Shown here one piece after another: positions 9,205 to 19,117 of a stretch of 64,000 nucleotides of DNA. Within the stretch, counting starts at the first letter, position 1; each line of letters opens with the position of its first letter. The notes under the pieces were generated by a model. It saw only the letters and a program-made list of their open reading frames with translations. It had not been told where the DNA came from and did not search any database. The position numbers and the translations under genes are program-made. This DNA comes from JAYYPW01 sp036128855 (GTDB lineage: Bacteria; Pseudomonadota; Gammaproteobacteria; Comchoanobacterales; Comchoanobacteraceae): contig JAYYPW010000008.1 in assembly GCA_036128855.1 (NCBI GenBank), positions 186,001 to 250,000 on the forward strand, read 5' to 3'.

Positions 9205-10725
9205 ATGAGTTTATTAAGAAGCGCATCAAAAGTTTCACTACTTACCTTAGTTTCAAGAGTTTTTGGTTATGTTCGGGATGGCGTTTTTGCAGCCACATTT
9301 GGGGCACAAGCCGAGCTAGACATTTTTTTATTGGCTTTCAAAATCCCCAATTTCATGCGTAGAATATTTGCTGAAGGGGCATTTAGCCAGGCTTTTATTC
9401 CAGTGCTAACTCAGTATGAGCAAGGAGACCCAAAGGCAAAAGAAAGGTTTCTAGCTGAGATGTGTAGCCTATTACTATGGTCAGTCACGGCTCTAACTAT
9501 GCTGGTGTGGTTGTTTCCAGGGTTCGTGATTTCAATATTTGCATTTGGCTTAACACAAAACCCAGAAAAATATAAACTTGCAAAAGAAGTATTAAGTATG
9601 ACGTTTCCATATTTAGGCTTCGTGACAATTGCAGGATTTTTTGTAGCTGCTTTACAAACTAAAAGGCAATTTATACATGGTGCACTAGCACCAATCTGCT
9701 TAAATATAGTCTTAATAATAGCTGCTATGGTTGCGGTTAGAATAAGTGATGAGCCGGTCTATATCGTAAGTATGGCCGTTCCAATCGCAGGATTTTTACA
9801 AATGTTTTTAGTTTGGACTGGATATATCAAGGCATACCCTTCTCTGAAACTCGTGATGCGGGTAAAAGACCCGGGGTTATGGAGAGTGTTATCGCTTATG
9901 CTCGCAGCTGTATACGGAGTATCAGTCAGCCAAATTGGACTAATAGTCGACAACAGTATTTTGTCCACCCTCGCAGAAGGAAGTGTTTCTTGGATGTACT
10001 ACGCAGAAAGATTGAGCTATTTTCCGTTAGGCGTGTTCGGAGTGGCAATGACAACGGTATTAGTGCCCGCACTTGCTAGTTCTATGCATAGTAAAAATGA
10101 AGTAGGTTACAGAGCACAGATTAGTTGGGGTTTAAAAGGTGCGTTATTGATAGGTCTGCCAGCAGCAATTAGCTTATCTTGTCTAGCCCAGCCAATCACC
10201 ATAACATTATTTTATTACGGTAAGTTTTCCTGGTATGACGTAACACAGACTTCACAAGCTTTAGCCATTTTAGCTCTGGGTATACCTGCATTTATGATCG
10301 TAAAAGTCCTCAACAGTGCCTTTTACGCAAGGCAAGATACATGGACTCCTGTCAAATATGCAACATGTGCTTTGTGTGTCAATATAGCTGTAGCTGCAGG
10401 TGGGGTAGCATGGCTTCAACATAAATCCATTGCATTTGCAATTGTAGCCTCAGCGTATACGAATATGTTTTTATTATTTTGGGGGCTCTACAGAAAAAAT
10501 CTATACACAATACGTGGTGACCTTGCTTGGGACCTGGTGAAAATCCATACCGCATCAATACCACTGGCAGGTGTATTAATTTGTGGGCCACAGACTTGGC
10601 AGTATATGTCTATTGTATATAAGCTATTTAGCCTCTTTGGACTATTTAGTTTATCTTGGGGCTGCTACGCAATTTGTCTATGGTTTGGTAATATGAGAAT
10701 AAGTACTTTAGCTACACAAAATTAG
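9205..10725 (+). CDS. murJ: Lipid II flippase MurJ
   Basis: Moves lipid II across the inner membrane for peptidoglycan synthesis. The protein has 506 residues and about 14 predicted membrane segments, matching the MurJ/MviN family (about 510). It begins with the characteristic SLLRSASKVSLLTLVSRVFGYVRD, which contains the conserved SRxhGxxRD. Further family features are FKIPNFMRRIFAEGAFSQAFIPV, and the cavity-lining SWMYYAERLSYFPLGVFGVAMTTVLVPALA. The start ATG at 9205 follows a weak TAAGA. It stands alone in the forward direction, about 120 bases after the exported-protein gene. Confidence 0.95.
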   Translation: MSLLRSASKVSLLTLVSRVFGYVRDGVFAATFGAQAELDIFLLAFKIPNFMRRIFAEGAFSQAFIPVLTQYEQGDPKAKERFLAEMCSLLLWSVTALTMLVWLFPGFVISIFAFGLTQNPEKYKLAKEVLSMTFPYLGFVTIAGFFVAALQTKRQFIHGALAPICLNIVLIIAAMVAVRISDEPVYIVSMAVPIAGFLQMFLVWTGYIKAYPSLKLVMRVKDPGLWRVLSLMLAAVYGVSVSQIGLIVDNSILSTLAEGSVSWMYYAERLSYFPLGVFGVAMTTVLVPALASSMHSKNEVGYRAQISWGLKGALLIGLPAAISLSCLAQPITITLFYYGKFSWYDVTQTSQALAILALGIPAFMIVKVLNSAFYARQDTWTPVKYATCALCVNIAVAAGGVAWLQHKSIAFAIVASAYTNMFLLFWGLYRKNLYTIRGDLAWDLVKIHTASIPLAGVLICGPQTWQYMSIVYKLFSLFGLFSLSWGCYAICLWFGNMRISTLATQN

Positions 10726-10797
10726 TCGTGAAATATGAAAATGTTGCAGGTTAAGTATTTTCAATATATTATAAATTTATTCTCCAATTGAATATAT

Positions 10798-13464
10798 ATG
10801 CGTTATACACAACAAGAAATGCTTGATAAAATCCTTGACCCGATTAAAACCACTAATCATCAATCGGAACAAGACGTTAGACTTGGACACTCAACAGAAT
10901 TAGAAAGAGACCATGCGCAGCAAGAAGGAGACATATATAACATTGACGAAATGTTATGTTGGAATGCTAACTGGGATGAGCTCCATGCTAACGAAGGCGA
11001 AATTAAATATCCGGCTAAGAAAGAAACCAAAGAGCCCATCGTAGGTAGTTTGGTACATATCTTCGGATTGCTTACAATATACGGTCTTGTTGGCTGGGCC
11101 ATGTTTAACTTAACATGGATTAGCCTAGTAATAGCAGGTGGTCTAAACGACATGATCTTAACCTGCGCCTCACTTATGGTCTCAGTATTCAGTTTTATCG
11201 TTGTTTTCCATAAACCTCTAAAGTCATTTATAAAAACCATCACAGACTTACATGTTCTCTCATCCGAAGAGAAAAAAAGTATCCATAATCGTTTGTTCCA
11301 AACTGAAGGTTTGGTTACAGATAAGTATAGCAAAGCAGAGGAGGCCTTTTTCAAATACGAAGTATGGATGAAGAAAGCTAAAAATTATCTAAAGGCGATA
11401 CATATTAGAGGCGAATCGAGAAAGGCAACAGAAATCGAAGAATGGATATTAAAAGAAAAGCTACCTAAAGAGCTTTCAGCACAAATCTGGCTAGGTTACT
11501 CAAGCAGACTTGCGGGAAGTCGGTCCGACTCGAGAAGCTCTTTTTTGAAAAACCAGTCATGTGTGAGAGCCGCGATTTATGAGCTAATAGACAATGATGA
11601 TAGATTTTTACAAAAGATAATGGGGATTTGCCACAAGAAAAATATTTCGCTAATAGAGGTTATATCTATTATGAATGACATATTCCAGTGGCTATCCAAG
11701 GAAGAGAACGCAGAACGTGTAGGTAGAAAAGGATTTAATAGAGATAAGTTCTATGCGCTTTCAAATGGGTTTGCACACAGCGCAATGTATATATCACTTT
11801 ATCAATCACTACGAGTATTCCACTTCTTGCGCCATCATATTGATCAAAAAAAAGAAGAGATCGCGCGAAGTGAGAATACCAATGAAAAAACGGCGTTTAA
11901 AGCACTTGCTAAAAAAATGATCCACAAACTTGACTGGGCCCAGCGCAGTATTATGCCACATGCAACAAAAAGCCAGTCGGGAAAGGAGTTCCAGAGATTT
12001 AAATTATATGTACTGCCTTTTGTTCGTATTTGTTTAGGTTTAGTGGGTGGAGGGCTAATGGTTGCCTTAGTCGCAAACTCACCAATTTGGGCCTCTTCAG
12101 CTACAACATTAGGTGGAAAAATTTTCCTATCAAGCATATCTGCTCTATCAGGATGTTACGCCTCATGGTATTACGTAGGAAAGCTTGCATTAAAGCAGTT
12201 CCACGTGACTAAATACTACTGGGAATTACTGTCTGATGATAGGTTATCTGCAAAAATGCATGGAGATTTTTGGTTTACTGGAACCAAGGGTGTTATTAGA
12301 AAACTAACTGCCATTTTGATGTCTACGACGATAGCGATATTCACCTATAGATACTTATCAGTAGTTGCACAAGATCCTCAGAGTACTACAGCTTTAATTT
12401 GGCGTTTATTATTCACCAACATAGCTCCATGGTTACAACCGATATACGCTCCATTTGCAGGTCTTATAACATTTATTGTAGGCGTATTTTTCTTCGAGCG
12501 ATTATTAAAGTTCTATTTTCACAACGAGAGGCAAGATAGGCAGTGGAGTATCAGCAATATTCGGGCTGTATTGTTTTCAACAATTAATATATTTGAAAAG
12601 CCTATGAAGCTCGCAGCCACACTCGTTGCCGCATTACAGACATACGTATGCTACAACTCATTAGCTTATATATCTCCATCTATGTATCTTAGCACCAGTT
12701 TAGTTTTTACTTGTTTAATTGCTTTTAATGCAATGAACAGAAATAGCTATAAAAGTTTTAGAAAAAGCATAGATCAGCTTTATAAAGGTCTCTTTTATGA
12801 GAGTCGAGGAATTAGTGTGGAGAGTTGCTTCAACAAATCACCTCAACAAAATCCATCTAAATCTAATGAAAATACTACATCTACCCAGCTAGCCATTGAC
12901 GTAAATACTAATAATTCTAACGGAACCGTATCTGGTTTTTCATCGCCCATAAATCATCGCAAACTCCTAGCTAGACATACAAGTAATGAGAATCTGGCGG
13001 CAAGAGGAGGTCACCTTACTCCACGAGTGAGTCATAGTCAACAACCTAGTGTGAGAACAACCCCTTCGCCGGATAAGAGAGGCCGATATAGTCGTAACTC
13101 ATCGACTACAGATCTGACCCATAATATAGTAGAATCTCAATCAACTGATAGTATAAATTCGTTGCCACACCCATTTCCAAATACGCGGCCGCCGGAGTAT
13201 GATAGTAGTAGTGGTGGGAGCTTAAATTCGAGTACACATGGAGTATCAACCAGGAATACTAATAAGCATAGCAGTGAAAGTTTATTTAATCCCGTCGAAG
13301 ATCGCAGATCTCCGGCTCTAGGCACTCCTACCGGCAATAGCAGCACTGCATATCATATAGATGGGGCAGACATAGATCCAACTGACTCTCCCCAGTCTCA
13401 AACTTTTACTTTAAGAAATCGCGGCGGCAGCGGGGATAGTAGCAGAGGAGGACGTTCACGTTAA
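10798..13464 (+). CDS. Large polytopic membrane protein with Ser/Thr/Asn-rich tail; effector candidate
   Basis: I do not recognise a family. 888 residues. Seen in order: a hydrophilic acidic N terminus (~1-78), a cluster of two or three hydrophobic segments (~80-137), a long charged, helical cytosol-like region (~140-400), a second cluster of about six hydrophobic segments (~405-665), and a low-complexity tail (~685-888) dominated by Ser, Thr, Asn, Gly, Pro and Arg. The tail contains several Ser-Pro/Thr-Pro dipeptides and one PPEY at residues 798-801. No signal peptide and no glutamate-rich C-terminal E-block are evident. The tail is unlike the neighbouring housekeeping proteins and looks eukaryote-like, so a translocated membrane effector of the nearby Dot/Icm system is a reasonable inference, unproved. 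The upstream region is AT-rich with no strong Shine-Dalgarno. Confidence 0.75.
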   Translation: MRYTQQEMLDKILDPIKTTNHQSEQDVRLGHSTELERDHAQQEGDIYNIDEMLCWNANWDELHANEGEIKYPAKKETKEPIVGSLVHIFGLLTIYGLVGWAMFNLTWISLVIAGGLNDMILTCASLMVSVFSFIVVFHKPLKSFIKTITDLHVLSSEEKKSIHNRLFQTEGLVTDKYSKAEEAFFKYEVWMKKAKNYLKAIHIRGESRKATEIEEWILKEKLPKELSAQIWLGYSSRLAGSRSDSRSSFLKNQSCVRAAIYELIDNDDRFLQKIMGICHKKNISLIEVISIMNDIFQWLSKEENAERVGRKGFNRDKFYALSNGFAHSAMYISLYQSLRVFHFLRHHIDQKKEEIARSENTNEKTAFKALAKKMIHKLDWAQRSIMPHATKSQSGKEFQRFKLYVLPFVRICLGLVGGGLMVALVANSPIWASSATTLGGKIFLSSISALSGCYASWYYVGKLALKQFHVTKYYWELLSDDRLSAKMHGDFWFTGTKGVIRKLTAILMSTTIAIFTYRYLSVVAQDPQSTTALIWRLLFTNIAPWLQPIYAPFAGLITFIVGVFFFERLLKFYFHNERQDRQWSISNIRAVLFSTINIFEKPMKLAATLVAALQTYVCYNSLAYISPSMYLSTSLVFTCLIAFNAMNRNSYKSFRKSIDQLYKGLFYESRGISVESCFNKSPQQNPSKSNENTTSTQLAIDVNTNNSNGTVSGFSSPINHRKLLARHTSNENLAARGGHLTPRVSHSQQPSVRTTPSPDKRGRYSRNSSTTDLTHNIVESQSTDSINSLPHPFPNTRPPEYDSSSGGSLNSSTHGVSTRNTNKHSSESLFNPVEDRRSPALGTPTGNSSTAYHIDGADIDPTDSPQSQTFTLRNRGGSGDSSRGGRSR

Positions 13465-13513
13465 TCTGTATATTATGATCAAAAACACACAAGCAATCTT
13501 ATAGATAACTCTA

Positions 13514-14365
13514 TTATTCTACTAAATAGTAGTGCTCCCAATGTCCCTTAGGTAAAAGAGACAGTGCGTTTGGTTTATATTGCCAGCAGTCAAGGCTTAA
13601 ACAGTGATAAGCGATAGAAGACAAAGAGGAGTTTGCCGTCACAAAGAGATTAGAGCCATGCTTCTCTACGTCATAAGTATCAAGAGATGCATCGAGTGCA
13701 GAGTCTGATTGATCATAACTAGAGGGGGTGTATACCTGATGATTAAATTGATGAACGTGCCCATAAATAACACCTTGGCAGCTGTAATCATGTAGCCAGG
13801 TAATTATGCAGTGATGATTTGCGTGCATGATTGTAAGCTTTTTCTTGCTTTTAGCGGTATTAGAGCGTTTTTTCAATGAAGTAAATATTTTCACAAGAAG
13901 TGAATGTGGTAAAGATCGGAAAAAAAACGTAGTGAACGGGTGTTGGATGATGCTACGAAAAGTTTGATAGCTCTTGTCATCCACACAAAATTGATCGCCA
14001 TGTGTTAAGAGTATACGTTTGCCTGCATAAAGTATTATGCTAGGATCACGGAGAGGTATAAGTCCCCATGCAATAATCTCAGCATCAGTCAACATGAAAT
14101 CTCTATTTCCACGCATGAAATAGAGCTTTGTTTGTTGGGAGCAGTATTTTAAGCAAAGAATTAACTCGTGGAAATCAGCACTACTTGCTGGACCTATCCA
14201 AAGATCAAATAAATCACCCAATATGAAAACGGCATCAGCATGTTGGCAGCAAGATTTTAAATACTTAATGTAGCGGTTAGTTAAGTCTTTATCCGATGGG
14301 GTCAAATGTACATCTGAATGAAAAGTTAGGTTTGAATCTTGGTCGAACTCTGCAATGATATTCAT
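13514..14365 (-). CDS. lpxH: UDP-2,3-diacylglucosamine pyrophosphatase LpxH
   Basis: Cleaves UDP-2,3-diacylglucosamine to lipid X in lipid A synthesis, at the cytoplasmic membrane. The metallophosphoesterase motifs are complete: DVH (18-20), GDLFD (50-54), GNRD (86-89), HGD (122-124), an H-rich HANHH near 181-185 and GHVH (202-205). At 283 residues it is longer than E. coli LpxH (240), mostly through a Ser/Asp-rich insert near residues 213-235. The open frame extends upstream into folD, but the ATG at 14365 overlaps the folD stop as ATGA and fits the family N terminus, so translational coupling to folD is likely. Confidence 0.92.
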   Translation of the reverse strand: MNIIAEFDQDSNLTFHSDVHLTPSDKDLTNRYIKYLKSCCQHADAVFILGDLFDLWIGPASSADFHELILCLKYCSQQTKLYFMRGNRDFMLTDAEIIAWGLIPLRDPSIILYAGKRILLTHGDQFCVDDKSYQTFRSIIQHPFTTFFFRSLPHSLLVKIFTSLKKRSNTAKSKKKLTIMHANHHCIITWLHDYSCQGVIYGHVHQFNHQVYTPSSYDQSDSALDASLDTYDVEKHGSNLFVTANSSLSSIAYHCLSLDCWQYKPNALSLLPKGHWEHYYLVE

Positions 14366-15207
14366 ACTATACCTATATGACGACGATAGAGTTGGAAAAG
14401 GTTTTCCAAAAGACATGCAACAGTGACAGGCCCAACACCTGCTGGAACAGGGGTAATTGCTCGGACACAAGGTTTACTCGCTGACGAGTAGATATCACCA
14501 CATATTTTCTGGCCAACACGCGTTATACCAATATCGATAACTATGGAATGCTTGGGTAATTTATTGATAGGAATAATGCCAGGCTTTCCACAAGCTGAGA
14601 TGATAATATCAGCTTTTTCGACGATAGATAGTAGGTTCTGTGTTGCCTTGTGACATATTGTTACAGTTGCGTTTTTATGTAATAAGCTCAGTGCAATAGG
14701 TTTGCCAACAATAGTCGAGGCGCCAATTATAACAGCGTGCATCCCGGTAAGATCAGGTTCTATAGATTCGAGCATATACAGGGTGGCCTGTGCAGTACAG
14801 GGGATAAGGTCGGGTTGTTGTGAGGCTAAGCGGCCAAGATGGTATGGCGTGATAGCATCAACATCTTTGCTTGGAGCTATTTGTGACAAAAGTTCTTGAG
14901 TAGGTAGATGCTTAGGCAAGGGTAGCTGTAAAATAATACCATCGACTGAGGTGTCTGCATTTAAGGAAGATATTAGTTTCGTGACAGATGCTTGCTTAGT
15001 ATCAATAGATAGATGATGGTGTTCTGCTTTAAAGCCACAGTCTTCACATGCTTTGAGTTTATTACGAACATAGATTATCGAAGCAGGGTCGTCACCAATT
15101 TGAATAATAGAAAGCTTAGGCTGGCGATATCTGGTAGAAAAAGGTTGCCATGCATTAATTAGGCGGGCTTGGATTTGATCTGCAAAAGACTTTCCGTAAA
15201 TAAGCAT
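14362..15207 (-). CDS. folD: Methylenetetrahydrofolate dehydrogenase/cyclohydrolase FolD
   Basis: Interconverts 5,10-methylene-, methenyl- and 10-formyl-tetrahydrofolate with NADP. The protein has 281 residues (family about 285). Visible: YVRNKLKACEDCGF containing the catalytic YxxxK, VDGIILQLPLP, PSKDVDAITPYHLGRL, and the NADP-binding GASTIVGKP. The frame can be extended to a TTG at 15225, but ATG 15207 gives the normal N terminus (MLIYGKSFADQI). It is the first gene of a two-gene reverse operon with lpxH and diverges from icmV. Confidence 0.94.
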   Translation of the reverse strand: MLIYGKSFADQIQARLINAWQPFSTRYRQPKLSIIQIGDDPASIIYVRNKLKACEDCGFKAEHHHLSIDTKQASVTKLISSLNADTSVDGIILQLPLPKHLPTQELLSQIAPSKDVDAITPYHLGRLASQQPDLIPCTAQATLYMLESIEPDLTGMHAVIIGASTIVGKPIALSLLHKNATVTICHKATQNLLSIVEKADIIISACGKPGIIPINKLPKHSIVIDIGITRVGQKICGDIYSSASKPCVRAITPVPAGVGPVTVACLLENLFQLYRRHIGIV

Positions 15208-15282
15208 AGTTTTGCCAATATACAATTGAGGCCATAATAGCAGCTCAGGCTAAAACTTACAAAGGAAAAAAGCCGAACAAGC

Positions 15283-15311
15283 TTGATTTATTTATTTAAC
15301 AAGCCTATCTT
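15283..15311 (+). promoter_or_regulatory. Possible promoter of the icmV-dotA block
   Basis: TTGATT (15283-15288), a 17-bp spacer and TATCTT (15306-15311), about 27 bases upstream of icmV. Each hexamer matches consensus at four of six positions. It is the best candidate in the folD/icmV divergent gap. No clear PmrA-type tandem TTAAT pair was seen. Confidence 0.35.
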
Positions 15312-15337
15312 AATACAGTACATTCAAACCAGCACTT

Positions 15338-15784
15338 ATGTTTAGTAAAAAGCGCAGTCTTAGAGGACATTTGACTAACTCATTCAGAGTATCAGAGTGG
15401 ATGGGTATATCACTCATGGTCAAAAGTGGTCGTAGTATATACAGCATGTACGAAAATCTAGTGACCCCACCTAAGGCCACACGGCGAGAAAGTTTTCACG
15501 ATGCAGTTAGTCGACTGCACATCTCAGAAAAAGATATAAAGAGCCAAATGTATTACTACAAGATGACCAGTAGTATATATGGCTTATTTTGTATTTTCGG
15601 CATTATTTACGCAATGATTTTATTTGTGTACGGCACACGTGGTGCATTCATTATGTCATGCTCATACTGCTGTCTAATTGGGTCTTTTTTCTTTAGGGAG
15701 AGCTTCTGGTATATGCAAATAAAAAACAGGCGTTTAGGCATGAGCCCCTATGATTGGCTTCGTTTCATGGTAGGTTTAAGCTAA
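15338..15784 (+). CDS. icmV: Dot/Icm inner-membrane protein IcmV
   Basis: A small inner-membrane component of the type IVB secretion system, 148 residues (Legionella IcmV about 150). The recognisable part is the C-terminal half: two hydrophobic segments (~83-122) followed by SFWYMQIKNRRLGMSPYDW, which matches the conserved FWY-QIK-R-LG end of IcmV. The N-terminal half is basic. Position directly before dotA is the standard icmV-dotA arrangement. The dotA1 ATG lies two bases after the stop, so the genes are likely cotranslated. icmW and icmX, which usually sit on the other side of icmV, are replaced here by folD-lpxH. Confidence 0.85.
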   Translation: MFSKKRSLRGHLTNSFRVSEWMGISLMVKSGRSIYSMYENLVTPPKATRRESFHDAVSRLHISEKDIKSQMYYYKMTSSIYGLFCIFGIIYAMILFVYGTRGAFIMSCSYCCLIGSFFFRESFWYMQIKNRRLGMSPYDWLRFMVGLS

Positions 15785-15786
15785 GC

Positions 15787-18700
15787 ATGTTCATCTTTGT
15801 CCGCATCGCAGCAATTCTCATTTACTCATACAGCAAGCGTGTGCGGTTATCTACACTGGCTTTATACGCCTTAGCACTCTTTGGGTCATCTCTTGCTATG
15901 GCACAAAGCTCATGGCAGCCGACTGAGATGTTCTTCATGGACGCAGATGTCATGGATGCAGATTTTTCTATAAAATTACTAAGGCTATTATTTGGTCCTG
16001 TAGGAAGTACCTTAAACGGTAACATCATACCGCCTAGTAACCCATTAATTAGCGAAATGTTTAATATTTACAATACGGGTGTACTCGTAATGACTGGATT
16101 GCTAATTAGCTATTCAGTTGTGATGTCAACAATAACTATATCTCAAGAGGGTTCACAAGCATTTCAAGGAAAAGTTAGTCCATTTTTGATATTTCGAATT
16201 GTTATGGGATCCTCGCTACTTATACCATCCTTCGGTGGGTTTTCAGGAGTACAGCTTATTGTCATGTCTGTGGTTGTTAACGGGATAGGGTTTGCGAATA
16301 CAGCATGGCAAGAAGCAGCATCTATCGTAAACTCTGCAGCAGAGGGTGGTTCAATTGATATATCACAACCTGTAGACGAGCAAGCAGTACGCTTAAATCT
16401 AATGTATAAGATAGTGCAAAAAGGGATAAGCACCTTTCCAGCTTTGGATTCTAGCGCATGGGCAGCCGGTGATTACACAAAGAAAAATGAACACTGTACC
16501 GAGGAAGCAGATAAAAACCTGCGAGCTATTGATCTATTAAGCATGGCTCTTTGTCAGGCTTTTGATGAAAAAACTTACAACGTAGCAAAAGATTTGGCAT
16601 CTGCCTCTGGGACAGAAACAACAGACTTTAATTTTGGTGTATCTTATCAAAGCGCACTTGCTACAAGTGCTGCAAGTATGCCCTGTAGTAGTACACAAGG
16701 TAGTTATGCTTGTTTTGGTAAGACTCCTGCTTCAGGCAGCGCTGGAAGCGGTACAACACAGAATATTTGTGGACTGATAAAATTCGAGGATGATACAGCA
16801 AGAGATACGGTTAATGGTGCCATTGCTAGGGCTATCAACGTAGCAAACTCCTATACATCCAATCAAGTGAGTTATTTTGACAATACCAGCAAAACATTAA
16901 CAGACTTGGGTAAAGCAATGTTTGCTAATTGTAGTACCTATAATCCAGAAAATAATACAGGTGTTTGTCGAATACAAAATGATCTTTTTAGCATAGCAAA
17001 TACGTATGCTAACAATTTAATGTCAAGTTACAATGATCTATGGAGAACAAATAATAGCAGCGGTAGTAGCACCGATGGGGCAGTCAGTTCAGCAGCAGGA
17101 TGGGCAACAGCAGGCCAGTATTTTAGTGAGATTACAAAGAATACTTCTATAAGTACTAGCTCTGACTCAGGTTCAGGTTCGTCACCTAATTACGATAGTT
17201 TGGCAGCAAGCCTTATGGGTAAGGTTGGTAAAGTTATGAAAACAGATGCATACGTACCACAAAATGGTGCATCTGGATATATTTCATCACCGTACTGCTA
17301 TAAAGCATTATGCTTTTGTAATATTAATGATGAGCTGTACAACGACTATTGGGGGCAAATAATGCCTGCAAACAGCACTGAGCCACAGGATACAGTTTAT
17401 TATAGTTACGCAACCGCATACCACATCTTTGATGAATACAAAAGTCGTATTGAAACTTTGAATGCAACAACTGCTAACACAACATCTGTTCCTACCGCAT
17501 CAAATACAAATACCCCACAAAGTAAGGCGGCTTGTTATGCATCCAATAAAGTCTTCGCTGCAGCGTCTGATATAGCGAACTTGCCAAGCTATCTCACCAA
17601 GTCGAACGTATTAAACCCGCTCAATATACTCAATGCTTTTAATGTCAAAGTAGATAGCAAGGTTGGTGGCTCTAGTAGTACCTATAAACTAGACCACGCC
17701 ACAAAGAATATGACCATTAGTATGATGATGGCACTAGAAGCATTATCAGGAATGAAAATCCTTAGCTCAAGAGTGACTGATCAAGGCTCTTATGAAAATT
17801 TAAGTGAAGCAAGTAATATTGTTGATGATGGCTGCGAAGCTTTATCATCAAGTTGTGGAAGTCTCAATACCAGTTATTTTAAGAAACTAGTTGACAAAGG
17901 GTGTTTGATGATTAGTTCTTGTCCCTCATCTGCGACAGAGCTAGATAAAGCAGGCCTTTTTGGTATGGCTGCAATTGATCAAGGATTTATATGTCAAGGG
18001 CAGTCAAAAACAGTTTATGCAGACCCCATTCGCAATCTCACAAATGTGGGAGTCACGATGATGCGGGCGAGTGTGTTGTATTACATTGTCACTATGCAAC
18101 AAGTCTTCAAGTCAATCATTGGTATTACATTAACCGCAACGGGGATAATTACTGCTTTCAAAATTGGTTTTGCCATCGCAAATGCTGCAACAGCAGGGTC
18201 CGCAGAAGGGCTTTGGACTGGGGCAGCGGCATTAATCGACTCCATATTCGATATGATGTTTAAGCTTGATAAATATGCGTTAGAGCTATTTTTACCACTA
18301 GGATCAGCAGTAGCAGGTTTGCTATTTGCACAAGGGGTGACTCTAGGTGTGTATTTACCATTTTTAGCTTTCTTTTACTACAGTTTTGGGGTTCTTGGGT
18401 GGGCAATGGCAGTTGTGGAAGCAATGATTGCTGCTCCACTCGTAGCATTAGGCCTGACCCATCCAGAAGGTCATGATCTACTAGGACAAGCAGAGCAAGC
18501 AATGATGTTATTATTAGGAGTGTTTTTACGTCCAATTTGTATGGTTATTGGGTTATTCTTCGCTATTAGCATCTCTCAAACAGCCATGTCACTTATTAAC
18601 AACGGCTTCCTCTTTGTCATGTTGGACTTCTTTACCACGATAGATTCAACTAATTCAGCAACAGGTTCGATCGGCCAGAAAGTCATTATGATATGTACGC

Positions 18701-19059
18701 TTGGTCTCTTTATAGTTTATAGTTATGTTGTATTTCAGATTCTTGATATGAGCTACGGGCTAATAGTACAAATTCCAGATAGAATTTTACGCTGGATTGG
18801 TGGCCCACAAGATCAGACTGCGCAAATGGTACAAGGAGCAGTTAGCCAAATCAAAGGTCAAACAGGACAAATGGCTCAAGCTGGTGCAGCAGGAGCTGGG
18901 CAGGCATCATCAAAAGGTGTTGATACAGGCGGTCCTCAATCAAAACTTGCAGTTGGAGGGGCTTCAGATGATGGAAAAGAGGAAGGAAATGATAGCGCGA
19001 AGAATGAAGGAGCAACAGGTGGTGGAAACCCAGGTGCTGGAGAAACAGGTAGTAAATAA
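15787..19059 (+). CDS. dotA: DotA/TraY-family inner-membrane protein, copy 1
   Basis: Polytopic inner-membrane component of the Dot/Icm channel, 1090 residues (Legionella DotA 1048). ATG 15787 is chosen over the TTG at 15754, which lies inside icmV. An export signal precedes SLAMAQ. N-terminal DotA block: LLFGPVGSTL, SQEGSQAFQGKVSPFLIFRIVMGSSLLIPS. A long Ser/Thr/Asn- and Cys-containing periplasmic region spans ~170-740. Membrane segments follow from ~757, with the conserved APLVALGLTHPEGHDLLGQAEQ and the terminal IPDRILRWIGG near 996. The last ~90 residues are Gln/Gly/Ala-rich. It closely resembles copies 2 and 3 in the C-terminal block but is clearly divergent. By length and position next to icmV it is the likeliest orthologue of Legionella DotA. 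Confidence 0.9.
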   Translation: MFIFVRIAAILIYSYSKRVRLSTLALYALALFGSSLAMAQSSWQPTEMFFMDADVMDADFSIKLLRLLFGPVGSTLNGNIIPPSNPLISEMFNIYNTGVLVMTGLLISYSVVMSTITISQEGSQAFQGKVSPFLIFRIVMGSSLLIPSFGGFSGVQLIVMSVVVNGIGFANTAWQEAASIVNSAAEGGSIDISQPVDEQAVRLNLMYKIVQKGISTFPALDSSAWAAGDYTKKNEHCTEEADKNLRAIDLLSMALCQAFDEKTYNVAKDLASASGTETTDFNFGVSYQSALATSAASMPCSSTQGSYACFGKTPASGSAGSGTTQNICGLIKFEDDTARDTVNGAIARAINVANSYTSNQVSYFDNTSKTLTDLGKAMFANCSTYNPENNTGVCRIQNDLFSIANTYANNLMSSYNDLWRTNNSSGSSTDGAVSSAAGWATAGQYFSEITKNTSISTSSDSGSGSSPNYDSLAASLMGKVGKVMKTDAYVPQNGASGYISSPYCYKALCFCNINDELYNDYWGQIMPANSTEPQDTVYYSYATAYHIFDEYKSRIETLNATTANTTSVPTASNTNTPQSKAACYASNKVFAAASDIANLPSYLTKSNVLNPLNILNAFNVKVDSKVGGSSSTYKLDHATKNMTISMMMALEALSGMKILSSRVTDQGSYENLSEASNIVDDGCEALSSSCGSLNTSYFKKLVDKGCLMISSCPSSATELDKAGLFGMAAIDQGFICQGQSKTVYADPIRNLTNVGVTMMRASVLYYIVTMQQVFKSIIGITLTATGIITAFKIGFAIANAATAGSAEGLWTGAAALIDSIFDMMFKLDKYALELFLPLGSAVAGLLFAQGVTLGVYLPFLAFFYYSFGVLGWAMAVVEAMIAAPLVALGLTHPEGHDLLGQAEQAMMLLLGVFLRPICMVIGLFFAISISQTAMSLINNGFLFVMLDFFTTIDSTNSATGSIGQKVIMICTLGLFIVYSYVVFQILDMSYGLIVQIPDRILRWIGGPQDQTAQMVQGAVSQIKGQTGQMAQAGAAGAGQASSKGVDTGGPQSKLAVGGASDDGKEEGNDSAKNEGATGGGNPGAGETGSK

Positions 19060-19117
19060 TGATTATTTCGCGAAACTACAAATATAGTTCATCTAGATTG
19101 AAATGAGATGTTAAGTA

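Noticed and set aside
10860..11354. 164-codon reverse frame in the 888-aa gene
   Set aside because: No start signals, and it is fully covered by the forward gene.
10798..13464. 888-aa protein considered as IcmX or IcmF
   Set aside because: IcmX is a periplasmic protein of under 500 residues with a signal peptide, and IcmF has a GTPase-like domain with a P-loop; neither feature is present.
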